In this document: one piece after another, positions 24,588-34,001 of the stretch
Position numbering within the stretch: the first letter of the stretch is position 1
Layout of the letters: the number at the start of each line of letters is the position of its first letter
Origin: JACCXG01 sp963834305
GTDB lineage: Bacteria; Acidobacteriota; Vicinamibacteria; Vicinamibacterales; 2-12-FULL-66-21
Length of the DNA stretch: 64,000 bases
Assembly (NCBI GenBank): GCA_963834305.1
Contig: CAWIAX010000001.1
Location: forward strand, 449,420-513,419
Reading direction: 5' to 3'
Notes under the pieces: generated by a model
What the model saw: only the letters and a program-made list of their open reading frames with translations
Database searches by the model: none
Told to the model about the DNA's origin: nothing
Translations under genes and position numbers: made by a program

Positions 24588-25795
24588 TCACTTGCGGGCT
24601 GTAGCGCTTGCGAGCCCGTTCTCCGATTCGAGACCATTCGGGACCAATTGCGCGAACAATCGCTCTTCGACCGCCTCGATCGCCTCGCGGTGCGACGCGT
24701 CGACGACGTGCGTGTAGATGTTCAGCGTCGTCGAAATGCTCGCGTGCCCGAGCTGCTCCTGCGCGATCTTCGACCGGCACGTTGAGGTCGTTGAGCAGCG
24801 ACGAATGGATGTGGCGGAACTGATGCCACGTCACCCGTCCGAGCCCCGCCGTCGTCCGCTGCCGGTTGCAGCACGTTCGTCAGCAGCTTCGACTCCCGCA
24901 ACGGATCGCCCTTGCGGTTGCCGAACACCAGGTCGTCTGGCCCTTGCCGCGTCACGCGGTCACGATGCGCGACTGAGCGCCTTGACGGCGTGCGGACCCA
25001 GCGGAATCGTCCGCAGCGCCCGCTGCGTCTTCGGCGACTGAAACTTGCCCTCGAACACCGACTCGCGCACCGCCAGCGTGCCGATCTCCAGATCGAGCGC
25101 CGACCACCGCAGCGCCAGCAGCTCGCCGATGCGCAAGCCCGTCGCCGCGATCAGGCTCACCATCGTGCGATGCGGTTCGTCGAGCTGCTCGAGCAGCTTC
25201 GCGAAGTCGTCCCCGGCGATCATCGCGGGCTTCTCCTTCAGCGCCTTCTGCGGGAACTTCACGCCCCGCGCCGGGTTCGCCTGGAGATACCCGTATTCGA
25301 CCGCCGATTCGAGGATGCTCGAGAGCAGCACCCACGAATTCCGAACCGTCTGCCAGCCGGCGCCGCTGCCGGAACTTCTCGGCGACCCATTGCTGAATCG
25401 CGAGCCGGTCGATGTCGCGCAGCGGCGCCAGTCCCGCCACGCGGGCAGCACGTGGACTCGCAGCACCGTCTTGTAGCCGTGCTGCGTTGACGCGCTTGAA
25501 GGTCGGCAACACCAGCACCTTCCATTGCTGTTCGACGAACGCGCCGAACGTCATGGACGACTTCCGGCCTGCTGGTGCCTTGGTTCACCGGCCGCAGCCG
25601 TTCGTCCAGCTTCGACCTGCGCGTCCCGCCGCGTCGGCAAGATCCGCAACGGAGCCGAGCAGTCTCCGCCCGCTGGATCCGTCCGACCGTGCCGTCCGTC
25701 GAGCAACACGTCCTCGCGCCAGCGCGCGACCCACACCTTGCGGCGCTTGCCGATCTTCGATACAGCTGTCCTGTCTGAAATCTTCGACGAGCCAC
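24588..25795 (-). CDS. int: tyrosine recombinase of element 2, many frameshifts
   Basis: GTG at 25795 has an excellent SD (AAGGAGG). Pieces in order: RKVWVARWREDVLLDG (Arm domain), FVEQQWKVLVLPTFKRVNAA and HVLPAW (core-binding domain), ESAVEYGYLQANPARGVKFP, then GLRIGELLALRWSALDLE (catalytic box I Arg), VTWHQFRHIHSSLLN (H-x-x-R) and QEQLGHASISTTLNIYTHV (His and catalytic Tyr). At least five single-base frame changes occur between them, all repairable. About 400 residues. It differs from the first integrase in sequence but targets the same tRNA-Cys repeat by position. Confidence 0.85.
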
Positions 25796-25848
25796 GTCCG
25801 ACCTCCTTGCAGAAGCTGGCTCGCCCTGCGTCTCTGGTGCGGTCAAAG

Positions 25849-26130
25849 CTACCGTCGCAGGGCCGCGGCGGTCAACGGCGGGCGCGGATCGCGTGTCGAT
25901 TCGGCCCGTTTTGCATCGACGTAGGCGCGTAGATCGCGCGCGTCGAAGCGGAGATACTTCCCGAGCTTCACAACAGGCAGACGGTCCTGGGCCTCCGGCC
26001 GCACGTGCTCGTAGACCCACGACACCGAGACCTTGAGGAATCGAGCGGCGTCTTGCGGAGTGAGGAGCGAGTCGTCTCCTGGATCTACGCTGAAGGTCGA
26101 GACCGTCCCGATTTCGTGGGCGCCGGACAT
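25849..26130 (-). CDS. excisionase-family DNA-binding protein
   Basis: 93 residues; the start is the ATG at 26130, which has GGAGG seven bases upstream, although the frame is open further. LLTPQDAARFLKVSVSWVYE is a helix-turn-helix of the excisionase/MerR type, followed by LPVVKLGKYLRFDARDLRAY, the strand and helix typical of the family. It precedes the integrase by 53 bp on the same strand. Confidence 0.82.
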   Translation of the reverse strand: MSGAHEIGTVSTFSVDPGDDSLLTPQDAARFLKVSVSWVYEHVRPEAQDRLPVVKLGKYLRFDARDLRAYVDAKRAESTRDPRPPLTAAALRR

Positions 26131-26173
26131 AAAAGCCTCCGAAGATCCGAATGCAATCGTCAAGAGGGGTAGC

Positions 26174-26193
26174 GGATGCCCCGAAGGGCATCC
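26174..26193 (-). terminator. short hairpin with CGAA/TTCG loop
   Basis: GGATGCCC-CGAA-GGGCATCC, 8-bp perfect stem. It lies 44 bp upstream of the excisionase start and 100 bp after the SpoVG-like gene on the minus strand, so it could separate the two transcripts. Confidence 0.5.
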
Positions 26194-26292
26194 ACTACTC
26201 GCTACGGCTATCGTTCAACTGTCGCGACAATGTCCTCGTACTCTGGCGTACGTCTGCAGCACGAGATCGCGCACACGTTGCTATGAATCCGC

Positions 26293-26607
26293 CTATGACG
26301 CAGCCCTGACGGGCACCCCCGACTGCTCGTCGTACGCGCGGAGCAGGAGATCGCGAACGTGGTTCTGCGCCGTCGGATCGTCTGATCGCCGCGGAGCAAC
26401 GCGAAGTTGCGTCTTGTCGCCGTGCACGATGAACTGGCGCGCCGGGAACGTGACGTTGCGGCCGGGGCCGTCGCGCCGTCCCCAGACGGCGAAGCCCACC
26501 AGCTTGAGGCCGGCGAGCTCGCCGCCGATGAAGTGAATCTCTGCGTCCGCGAGCTTGTCGGCGGGCTTCCGGTGTTCGTTGCGGAGAATCTTGACTTCGA
26601 TGTTCAT
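26293..26607 (-). CDS. small protein, SpoVG-like pattern
   Basis: 104 residues, with GGAGGG correctly spaced before the ATG. MNIEVKILRNEHRKPADKLA, then AGLKLVGFAVWGRRDGPGRN and FPARQFIV, resembles the small beta-rich SpoVG fold used by many phages and islands as a nucleic-acid-binding protein (a first strand, a Gly-rich turn and a Phe-Pro strand). The match is by eye and weak; function otherwise unknown. Confidence 0.6.
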   Translation of the reverse strand: MNIEVKILRNEHRKPADKLADAEIHFIGGELAGLKLVGFAVWGRRDGPGRNVTFPARQFIVHGDKTQLRVAPRRSDDPTAQNHVRDLLLRAYDEQSGVPVRAAS

Positions 26608-26625
26608 GACGTCCCTCCGAGAAGT

Positions 26626-26649
26626 GGCCCGACCGCGATCGGCCGGGCC
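26626..26649 (-). terminator. imperfect GC hairpin between two minus-strand genes
   Basis: GGCCCG and CGGGCC flank an inner CCG/CGG with one-base bulges. It lies 19 bp downstream of one stop codon and 19 bp upstream of the next SD region, so it may be an attenuator or processing site. Confidence 0.35.
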
Positions 26650-26667
26650 TGGTCGTTCGTTGCGTTG

Positions 26668-27043
26668 CTATGCGTTTGCGAGTGCGAGGTCCGTCGCCGG
26701 CGAACCGATCCGGTTCCACAGCCAGTGCTGCAGCGTGTTCACGCCAACGAGCACGGGATCGGCCGGCGCGAAGAGATAGCCCCGTTCGCGATATCGCGCG
26801 CGCTGCCACGCCAGCTCGGTGCCGTCCACGAGCACGAGCCGCGCCGGATGCACTTCGCGCGGCGCGTCGAGCGAGATCGGGTCCGCAGCCATGCCCGACA
26901 CGTCCGAGAGCGGCGCCGGTGTGGAGCGTGACCGTCGCCGGCGCGTCGAGCCGTGCGGGTGCGGTGGTGATGAACGCGTGATACAGGCGCGTCTCTCGTC
27001 CGATCGTTACCTCGATGCTGGGTGTGATCGTCGGGGCGTACAT
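26668..27043 (-). CDS. small element protein, one frameshift, function unknown
   Basis: About 125 residues. The start MYAPTITPSIEVTIGRETRL has AAGGAGAG before it; near 26918 the frame moves and continues as ADPISLDAPREVHPARLVLV to DLALANA. The C-terminal half has RYRERGYLFAPADPVLVGVN. No family recognised. It is the first gene downstream of structured element B on the minus strand. Confidence 0.65.
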
Positions 27044-27096
27044 GGTTCTCTCCTTTCCGTTGCTGTCGAGTGCGTTGCTGTCGTCGGGTGCATGCC

Positions 27097-27229
27097 GGCC
27101 ATCACGTAATTGCCGATCCGAGGCGGCCCGGAGGGGCCGTCAAGCCCGCCAGCCCCGAACGGGGTCGGAGCGAAGCGAAGAGGCTTGACGGCCCTGAGGG
27201 ACGCCCGACAATCCGGCGGCGTGATGGCC
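27097..27229 (-). other. 133-nt structured element, copy B
   Basis: Outer arms GGCCATCACG (27097-27106) and CGTGATGGCC (27220-27229), identical to copy A. The inner stem GGGCCGTCAAGCC/GGCTTGACGGCCC (27134-27146 with 27182-27194) is 13 bp; the apical hairpin CCCC-GAAC-GGGG is at 27153-27164; then GAGCGAAGCGAAGAG (27168-27182). Both copies also share TAA(T/G)TGCC after the left outer arm. Stem bases differ from copy A in a pairing-preserving way. It lies between the RadC-like gene and the next minus-strand start, 53 bp upstream of that ATG. Confidence 0.75.
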
Positions 27230-27239
27230 CGGCGTGGTG

Positions 27240-27760
27240 TCATGCGCGGACTCCGTCCGCGATCTGCGCGGTGAGCGTTCCGGCTTCGCGGAAGCTGAAG
27301 TAGCGGCCGTCGTCGCCGACGATCAGGTGATCGAGCAGCGGCATGTCGAGGATGTCGGCCGCCTGCGCCAGCCGAAGCGTGAGTCGCGCATCGTCCGGGC
27401 TCGGTGTCGGATCGCCGCTCGGGTGGTTGTGCACGACGAGCAGCGCGGTGGTGCCCGGTGTGAGGCACGCGGGCACGAACACGTCCGGAAGCGAGATGGG
27501 CGTGCTCGAGCGCGTGCCGCGGGAGAGCACGTGCCAGGCGAGGAGACGGTGGCGAGTGGAGAGGCACGCGACGGCGAAGACCTCGACCGTCTCGCTGGCC
27601 AGCAGCGGCGCCAGCGTGGCGGCGGCGATTCGCGGATCGCTGAGGGCCAGCGTGGGCAGTCGAACGGCCTGGCCCTGGTCATCGCGCAGCGTGCGGTAGG
27701 CGCAGACGAACTCGCGGACGCGATGTCCGCGGGCGAGACTGTCGTGTGAGTCGGTGACAT
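27240..27760 (-). CDS. RadC-like JAB-domain protein
   Basis: RadC/JAMM fold: VVHNHPSGDPTPSPDD is the zinc-binding HxHPSGxxxPSxxD motif, and LLDHLIVGDDGRYFSFREAG is the usual ending. The N-terminal helix-hairpin-helix of chromosomal RadC is absent, as in the short versions common on plasmids and islands. A good SD (AGGAAGGAG) precedes the ATG at 27760, but the conserved frame is joined only after a frame change near 27740. About 173 residues. The family's role on mobile elements is unknown. Confidence 0.85.
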
Positions 27761-28082
27761 GTCGGATCTCCTTCCTGGCGGGAGGTCCGCGGCCCTGTGG
27801 GCACACGTCTCCCAGGCCGCAACGGCGGTGTCCGCGGTTGCGGGATTCAACGGGTGAATGGGTTGATGCGTGAGGCCGTCAGAGACGGCGAGTCGTGCGT
27901 GAAGACAGATCGGATCGCGCATCGCACACACCTCCGTTGAGCGCCTGGGCTCTGTGAGCGGAGGCAGCCGCGAGCGCGACACGAGTCGCGTGCGGGAGCA
28001 CGCGTCGGGTCTAGGACCGGGCGCGTGCGATCTGAAGAAGAGGCCGTGCGGGCTGAGCCCGCACGGCAACGAATCGCCAGGG
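27761..28082. other. intergenic stretch with possible short minus-strand ORF
   Basis: A minus-strand ATG at 27922 with GGAGGTG upstream opens MRDPICLHARLAVSDGLTHQ and runs for about 55 codons toward the RadC-like gene without a stop in its own frame, so it is either a small frameshifted gene or chance. The right end holds the terminator hairpin of the DUF932 gene. Nothing else is seen. Confidence 0.4.
28043..28067 (-). terminator. terminator of the DUF932 gene
   Basis: GCCGTGCGGGC and GCCCGCACGGC form an 11-bp perfect stem with a 3-base loop. On the minus strand it starts 15 bp after the DUF932 stop and is followed by the pyrimidine-rich CTCTTCTTC, as in a Rho-independent terminator. Confidence 0.75.
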
Positions 28083-29192
28083 TCAGTGGACCGTGGCGAG
28101 CAGGCGACTGGCGGCTCGGTCGAGGGTGAACCGCGCGTCCTGCCAGGGCGTGCGCTGGCTGAGTCGTGTCAGCCCCTGCACGTAGCCCCAGACGGACCGC
28201 GGATTCGTCTCGTGCTGTTCCGCCAGCGTGTAGGCGTCGGCGGCGTGCTTCCGCGACAGATCGAGTCGCTGCACGACCGCATCGATCACCTCCTCGCGCG
28301 TCGCACCGAGCTCCTGGGAGGTGGCTCGCAGGAGTATGGTGCGATCGTCGGCGAGGTCTGCGTCGAGCGCCGCGCGGACCTCTCGCAGCGAGTCGGTCCA
28401 CGCCTCGTGAATCGACGCACCCACGTGCCGGCGCCGGAAGCCGGCGACGTGGTGAAAGCCCCAGATGATGTGATTCGCGCACACGGCGCGAAACAGGAAC
28501 ACATCCAGGGTCAGGGCGGCGGCACCGACGTCGCTGTTCCGGAGGATGAACCCGCGGAACAACCCGGCCTGCGAACCGTCGGTGGGGTCGTCGAGATCGC
28601 GGTTGCCGTCCACGAGGAACAGGAACATGTCTCGATCTCCCAGGTAGGCGCCGGACGGAACCCGTTCGGCACCGAAGACGCCGTCCTTGTAACCGAGCGG
28701 CAGGTGCCAGGCCGGGTGCTGGGCCATGAGGTCGAGCACGCGGTCGGCCAGCTCGTCGTGGTGGACCCGCGCGTACCTCGGTGAGGTGATCGCGTGGACG
28801 GTCCACGGTTCGTCCCGATCCGCGAAGAGCTGATGCTCGTGCGCGGTCGGCACGTTGCAGCCCGTAGTTGATCGCGTCGGCCGCGATCGACGCGGGCAGC
28901 GTTCGGAGATATGCGGGCGGCGCGCCGGCGAGGCCGGCGAGCTGCTCGAAGCTCCAATGGGTCAGGGCTCGCTGACGGTCCGGAGCGGTCGCTTATGGCG
29001 AGCGCGTCGGCGGTCGCGGCCTGCACCTGCAAGTCCACGGTCTCGGTGATGCGCGCGTCGGTGCGGTTGCGTCTGGCGCGAGCCGCCTCGGCGAGCGCGT
29101 GAACACTGGCGTACCGTTCGTCGGGTGGCCTGCCTGGCCCATTCCCGATGCGCGGTGTACGCGGTGACAGTCGATACACTTCGTCCGTGCAT
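28083..29192 (-). CDS. DUF932 family protein, two frameshifts
   Basis: ATG at 29192 with AAAGGAGCA before it. N-terminal part: EVYRLSPRTPRIG and ERYASVHALAEAAR. Then, after a frame change near 28960, LTHWSFEQLAGLAGAPPAYL (the DUF932 hallmark) and ADAINYGLQ; after another near 28850, the long C-terminal part with YKDGVFGAERVPSGAYLGDR and FRAVCANHIIWGF. About 368 residues. DUF932 proteins are widespread on phages, plasmids and ICEs with no known activity. It pairs with the RadC-like gene, as on many islands. Confidence 0.85.
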
Positions 29193-29317
29193 GGTGTGCT
29201 CCTTTCTGATGCCCTGTGGGCGAACGAGGGAAGGAAGCGCTCCACGGCCGCTGATGCGGGCGTGGAGGCGTGGCCAGGATGGCCACAACGAGAGAGGTCA
29301 GACGTGGCGCTTGGTGG

Positions 29318-29809
29318 CTACGCCTTCATCAATTCGTCCTCCTGCGTTCGCGCCGGAACATCCGGAGCACTATCGGGAACGTGGAATTCTCGTCGGAGCA
29401 GCACAGGACCGACCCTGGTGGTCACGAGTGCCGACACCAGTCGAAGTCTCGGCGCGTGAGCGTCGCGCGTCCATGCCAGCGATCGCTCGCGGAGCTGCAC
29501 CTGTGCGCCAGGGATGATGCTGCGGATCTCGTTCACCAGCGACCACTGGATCGCCGTGGCCGTCGGGAGCAGGCGCGTGACGACCGACACGTCATTCGGC
29601 GTCACGACGACGTTGGCGTGACCGGGAAGCTGCCGAAGCTGCTCCTGCATTCTGGCCGCGCCGTCCGTCTGGTACGGCGCGAGGTGTGACAGAGGCCGGA
29701 ACGTGACTTCGGTGAGGGCGTCAACGAACTCCTCGAACGGCAACACGCCGGCCGACAGTCGTTCGCGCTGGTCGTGGGATCCGTGAACGGCGATCCACTC
29801 GTGCATCAT
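29318..29809 (-). CDS. unknown element protein
   Basis: 163 residues counted from the double ATG at 29804-29809; the frame is open further upstream, so the start is uncertain. Readable parts: LPFEEFVDALTEVTFRPLSH, NVVVTPNDVSVVTRLLP and IPGAQVQLRERSL. It ends in RTQEDELMKA. No family recognised. It is the last gene that fits element 2, and what lies upstream may already be a different genome. Confidence 0.55.
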   Translation of the reverse strand: MMHEWIAVHGSHDQRERLSAGVLPFEEFVDALTEVTFRPLSHLAPYQTDGAARMQEQLRQLPGHANVVVTPNDVSVVTRLLPTATAIQWSLVNEIRSIIPGAQVQLRERSLAWTRDAHAPRLRLVSALVTTRVGPVLLRREFHVPDSAPDVPARTQEDELMKA

Positions 29810-30142
29810 CTGCTGCCGCTGTGCGTGCCTGGCAAGATTGCGGGATCGCTGGTCGGCGCCTCGCCCGTGGCTGATGCGAACGTCATTGTCAAAACGCCGA
29901 AAGGCTTCGAGCGGTACCTGCCGGGCAACGCCCATGTCACGCTTGGCGTCGTGGCAGACCTTCGCCAAGTTCCTCGACTCACCGCACCGGGTGATCATCG
30001 AGACCGAGGCCCGTCTGGTCGTGGCGTTCGACGCAGCCAAGTTCCAGACGTTCACGCTGGAGGCGATCGCCGCCGGCCACGGCGCAGGCGTATAGGACGT
30101 CTGCCTCGTCGTGACCACCACCCGTCCACTCACAATGTCGGC
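29810..30142. other. probable junction region between two genomes
   Basis: To the left all genes are minus-strand island genes; from 30143 the genes are Acidimicrobiia-like. A plus-strand ORF at 29934-30095 (MSRLASWQTFAKFLDSPHRV, ending HGAGV) looks protein-like and may be the tail of a broken gene whose earlier part (ADANVIVKTPKGFERYLPG) is in another frame from 29830. No repeat or attachment site is visible here. Confidence 0.45.
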
Positions 30143-31039
30143 ATGACCGATCAGCCCGGCAACATCCAACCGTCCGACGACGAGCTCGCTGCGCTCGTCG
30201 GGCACTCCTTTCCGGGAGGCTCCTACACGGTCGCGGACTGGGAGAACTTCTTGTTGACCGACTGCACGGGTCGGGAGCAACTGCCGGACGGGTTGGTCCA
30301 CCCGATCGTCCTGTTCCATGCCCCGATCCTCGGCGCCGGTACCTCGATCGCCGAGCTGTTCCGCCTGGGGAGCGCGGATGGTCAGGCGGGCTCGGTCGGT
30401 CTGCTGGGTTACGACTGGGAGTACATGCAGCCGCTGCGCGAGGACATCGCCTACGACGTCGGTGGTGGGATCGCGAGCGTGGAGCGGGTCGTCTCCGCGG
30501 CCGGTGTCGCCGATCATGTGGCGTTCCGGATCGAGCTGTCTCAGCAGGGCGAGCTCGTGGCCCGGGTGACCAACCGGTGGTCGTTCCGACGATCGGGTCA
30601 GCCAGCTCGACCAGCGATCGAGCCTCGGGTCGGGGCCGGCGCCGAGGGGTTTGCCGACGACGGGCTGATCCCGGAGTGGGAGATGCCCCACGTCGACCCC
30701 GCCCGAATGAGGACGATGGCGGCCATCCTGCGCGACCCGTACCCGGTGCACTGGGACAGAGCGGCCAACGAGCGGCTTGGGCTCGGCGACCATGTGATCA
30801 ACCAGGGGCCACTGAACGTCAGCTACGTGGCCAACATGTTGATGGCCTGGGCCGGGCCGGACGCCGTGCGGCGCCTGACAGTCAGCTTCGGTCGGCCGGT
30901 GCTCGACGGCGACCGGGTCGTGGCCGGGGGTCGGGTGCGCGACGTGGAGGACGGGATCGCCCACTGTGACGTGTGGCTGGCCCGTGGCGACGAGCACGTG
31001 CTCACCGGCACCGCCGAGGTCCGCCCACCAACCAGCTGA
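30143..31039 (+). CDS. hotdog-fold protein, N-terminal MaoC/FAS1-type dehydratase-like
   Basis: 298 residues, intact. The N-terminus FPGGSYTVADWENFLLTDCT and HPIVLFHAPILGAGTSIAEL suggest a hotdog domain, repeated in the second half (GPLNVSYVANMLMAWAGPD and VAGGRVRDVEDG), the double-hotdog layout of MaoC-like and acyl dehydratase-related proteins. Catalytic Asp/His cannot be assigned by eye. A role in acyl-CoA or fatty-acid metabolism is an inference. It is the first gene with actinobacterial style. Confidence 0.6.
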   Translation: MTDQPGNIQPSDDELAALVGHSFPGGSYTVADWENFLLTDCTGREQLPDGLVHPIVLFHAPILGAGTSIAELFRLGSADGQAGSVGLLGYDWEYMQPLREDIAYDVGGGIASVERVVSAAGVADHVAFRIELSQQGELVARVTNRWSFRRSGQPARPAIEPRVGAGAEGFADDGLIPEWEMPHVDPARMRTMAAILRDPYPVHWDRAANERLGLGDHVINQGPLNVSYVANMLMAWAGPDAVRRLTVSFGRPVLDGDRVVAGGRVRDVEDGIAHCDVWLARGDEHVLTGTAEVRPPTS

Positions 31040-31125
31040 ACAGCCCGTGATGCGGAGATCGCGCATCGAGGCGTGTGTGTGGGAGGTCGAACGGTGACGG
31101 TGACGGGTCGGGTGAGTGTCGTCCG

Positions 31126-32138
31126 TCAACGACTTCGGGCGAACGGAACCGTGATCTCGAACGCTGCGACGAGGTCGTACGCCTGCTCCGGCGTCTCGTC
31201 GCTCCCCGCCTCCCATCCGTGCCACGGGTACTCGACCGCCCCGTTGTCGCGAAGACGCGGGGTGCCCGATGCTTCGTCGATCGCGAAGAACGGACCGTGC
31301 TCGTCTCCACGCTGCATCGGGTAGCGCTCCCGCTCCGGCGCCCCGGGCGCCGGCGTCTCGTACATCCCGCCGCCACTCGTACCGTTGAACAGCACGAGGT
31401 GGACCTCGGCGAAGGCCGGTGCGTCCGCTCCGGGAGGTCGGCCGTGGTTGTGCGTGGAGAGGTCGACACCCTTGCCGGCTGCCCACAGGAACACGTGGGC
31501 GATCTCGTCGCCGTCGTCGTCCAGCAGACGCCAGCCGGGCGCGAGGTACGCGTCCAGTCCGTCGAAGAACGGCGTGACCGAGGCGTACTTCGCCTCGAAG
31601 GTGCGCCAGGCGAACCGTTGCGCGTCCGGCCCCTCGATCCGCAGATCGTCCATCGACGACACTCGCTCCGGAACGTTGCGCGCCATGAAGACTGCGCACA
31701 GCGCACCCTCTGCGCCGGCGCGCACGTGATCGCCGTCGACGAGGGTGGCGCGTACCACCCGTGGCGCTGCGTAGGTGCTTCGGTCCGGCTGAGCAAGCCG
31801 ACCCGTGATCACCTTGACGTACACCGGTCCGGCGGCAGCGCTGTCCCACGTGAACTGCTCGTCGGGGCCGAGCCGTACGAACTGGACGTCCCAGCCCGCG
31901 AATGACCAGACCGGTGAGACCCGGGATCCGCCACTGCCCATCACGACGTCGACGCACTCACGCACGTGCGAAAGGTTCTCACATCCCGACGGCTCTGGGA
32001 CGACCGTGAGGGCGAGCTCCAGCCGAGGCTCCGTATGAGTCCCGCTGTGACTGCCGATTCGAGTTCGGTCAGCGCCGCGTCCCATCGGAAGCGTTCGTTC
32101 ACGGCAGCTTCGCGGTACGGAGCCTGGATCGACTCCAC
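31126..32138 (-). CDS. hypothetical protein, one frameshift
   Basis: C-terminal 272 residues read cleanly from MGSGGSRVSPVWSFAGWDVQ to FEITVPFARSR. Upstream, another frame gives AAVNERFRWDAALTELESAV from 32138, and a join near 32040 would make one protein of about 335 residues. The middle has FVRLGPDEQFTWDSAAAGPV, VSSMDDLRIEGPDAQRFAWR and WAAGKGVDLSTHNHGRPPGA; the His-x-His-Gly and a cupin-like feel to the sequence suggest a small-molecule-binding beta fold, but this is weak. No family recognised. Confidence 0.55.
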
Positions 32139-32175
32139 CCGCCGGCTCAGGATGGACCCTGACCTGCGACGATTG

Positions 32176-32250
32176 TGGTGCGCCCCCTGGGTTTCGAACC
32201 CAGAACCTGCGGATTAAGAGTCCGTTGCTCTGCCGTTGAGCTAGAGGCGC
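32176..32250 (-). tRNA. tRNA-Lys(CTT)
   Basis: Reverse strand: acceptor GCGCCTC pairs with GGGGCGC, D-arm CTCAACGGCAGAG, anticodon loop CTCTTAA, T-arm GGGTTCGAAACCC, discriminator A and encoded CCA. Confidence 0.95.
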
Positions 32251-32308
32251 GCTTGCTCGCGCAGTGTAGGGGAGCGCGCGTGCCACCGCCGAACTGCGTT
32301 GGCGGAGA

Positions 32309-32385
32309 TGGGGTGACCGACGGGGCTCGAACCCGCGACCCTCAGGATCACAACCTGATGCTCTACCAGCTGAGCTACGACCACC
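32309..32385 (-). tRNA. tRNA-His(GTG)
   Basis: Reverse strand: an extra 5' G (G-1) before GTGGTCG, D-arm CTCAGCTGGTAGAG, anticodon loop TTGTGAT, T-arm GGGTTCGAGCCCC, discriminator C opposite G-1 (the histidine identity pair), encoded CCA. Confidence 0.95.
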
Positions 32386-32574
32386 ATGAGGGCGCGACAG
32401 TGTGCCACGCCTGCCGGCAATTCCACACGCTGGGGCTGTGCCACGGATTCGGAGGCGGCGGCCATGTCATCGGGAGGCGGCGGCCATGCGACTCGGAGGC
32501 GTGGCCATGGATCGGCGACGACGAAATCCGTCGTCTGCTAGGGTGCTGAGAACGAAATCCGTCAGGAGCATCGC

Positions 32575-34001
32575 ATGAGCGCAACGGAATCCCTCCACAC
32601 GCGTCCACTTTCCCAACGAGCCACGGCGATCACCCAGCGGGAGCTGGCCGTCTACATGGATCGCACGGTCGGGCTCGCAGCGAGCCACCGAGCGGGCCCG
32701 CCAGGTGCTGCCGCTCGGCGTGCCGTCCAGCTTCCAGGCGTACGACCCGCATCCGATCGTCGTCGCCGGGCCCAGGCGGCGTGGATGGAGGACGTCGACG
32801 GCAACCGCTACATCGACTTCGACATGGGCTTCGGCGCGCTGTTCGCCGGCCACTGCCACCCGCTCGTGCGCCGCGCGGTCGAGACGCAGCTCGACAACGG
32901 CACGCTGTTCGTCACGCCGTGCGAGGCGAACGCCGAGGTCGCCGAACTGCTCCGCGATCGCTACGGGCTGCCGATGTGGCGCTTCACCAACTCCGGCACC
33001 GAGGCGACGATGGACGCCATCCGCGTCGCTCGCGGCGTCACCGGTCGCGAGAAGATCGTCAAGGTCGAGGGCGGCTACCACGGCCACCACGACGAGGTGA
33101 TGATCTCGATGAAGCCGCCGCTCGACGAGGCCGGCCCGGCCGACGCGCCGCACGCCGGTGCCCGGCACCGCCGGCATCACCGCACGCCGTGCTCGGCCGA
33201 CACGATCGTCATCCCGTTCAACGACGCCGACTGCGCTCGAGCGGGTGCTCGCCGGCGGCGACGTCGCCTGCTTCATCGTCGAGCCGGTGATGGAGAACAT
33301 CGGCATCTGCATGCCGCAGCCCGGCTACCTCGAAGCGGTCCGCGAGATCACCCGCCGGTACGGCACGATGCTGATCTTCGACGAGGTGAAGACCGGCATC
33401 ACGGCCGGCTGGGGCGGCGCCACCGGCGCGCTCGGCGTGCAGCCCGACCTCGTCACGCTGGCCAAGAGCATCGGCGGCGGCCTGCCGGTCGGCGCCTTCG
33501 GCGGCAGCGCCGAGTGCATGGACCAGATCACGGCCGGCGAGGTGCTGCACCTCGGCACCTACAACGGCAACCCGCTGTGCATGGCGGCGACGAAGGCCGT
33601 GCTCGCCGAGGTGTGCACGCCCGAGGCCACCGACGCCACGATCGCCCGCAACACCGCGCTTGCTCGACGCCGTGCGACGCAGATCATCGACACGCGCCGG
33701 CGCTGCCCGCGCACACGGTGCAGTTCGGCGCGAAGGGTGCGTCACGTGGGCGCCGACGCCGATCCGCAACTACCGCGACTACAAGGCCACCGACTTCGAC
33801 CTTGCGTTCGCGCAGTGGATCCACGGCATCAACCGCGGCGTGCTGCTGCCGCCCGGGCTCGACGAGCAGTGGCTGATCTCGGTGATGCACACCGACGCCG
33901 ACGCGATGCACTACGCCGACGTGTTCGGCGAGTTCGTCGCCGAGCTCATCGGCCTGAGCCGCGCCGGCTGGCGTCAGCTCCAGCGACGCTCCTCGTTGTA
34001 G
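32575..34001 (+). CDS. class III aminotransferase, HemL-like, several frameshifts
   Basis: AGGAGCATCGC precedes the ATG. Aminotransferase features: DVDGNRYIDFDMGFGALFAG, FTNSGTEATMDAIRVAR (PLP phosphate), GGYHGHHDEVMISMKPP, MLIFDEVKTGITAGWGG, and the PLP lysine in LVTLAKSIGGGLPVGAFGG; the end has FAQWIHGINRGVLLPPG. This layout is that of glutamate-1-semialdehyde 2,1-aminomutase and its paralogues. No other heme genes are here, so it may be a paralogue with another substrate. Breaks near 32673, 32772, 33160, 33236 and 33660-33745. About 475 residues corrected. Confidence 0.75.

Larger units (their letters stand above)
24566..29809. mobile_element. integrative element 2 (right end not seen)
   Basis: Starts directly after the attachment repeat with a second, unrelated integrase pointing toward it, followed on the same strand by an excisionase-like gene, a SpoVG-like small protein, another small gene, a RadC-like gene, a DUF932 gene and an unknown gene. 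All are on the minus strand with good SD sequences (AAGGAG type). It holds copy B of the 133-nt structured element. I find no third copy of the 45-bp repeat to the right, so either this element is truncated or the contig changes genome before its end. Confidence 0.75.
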
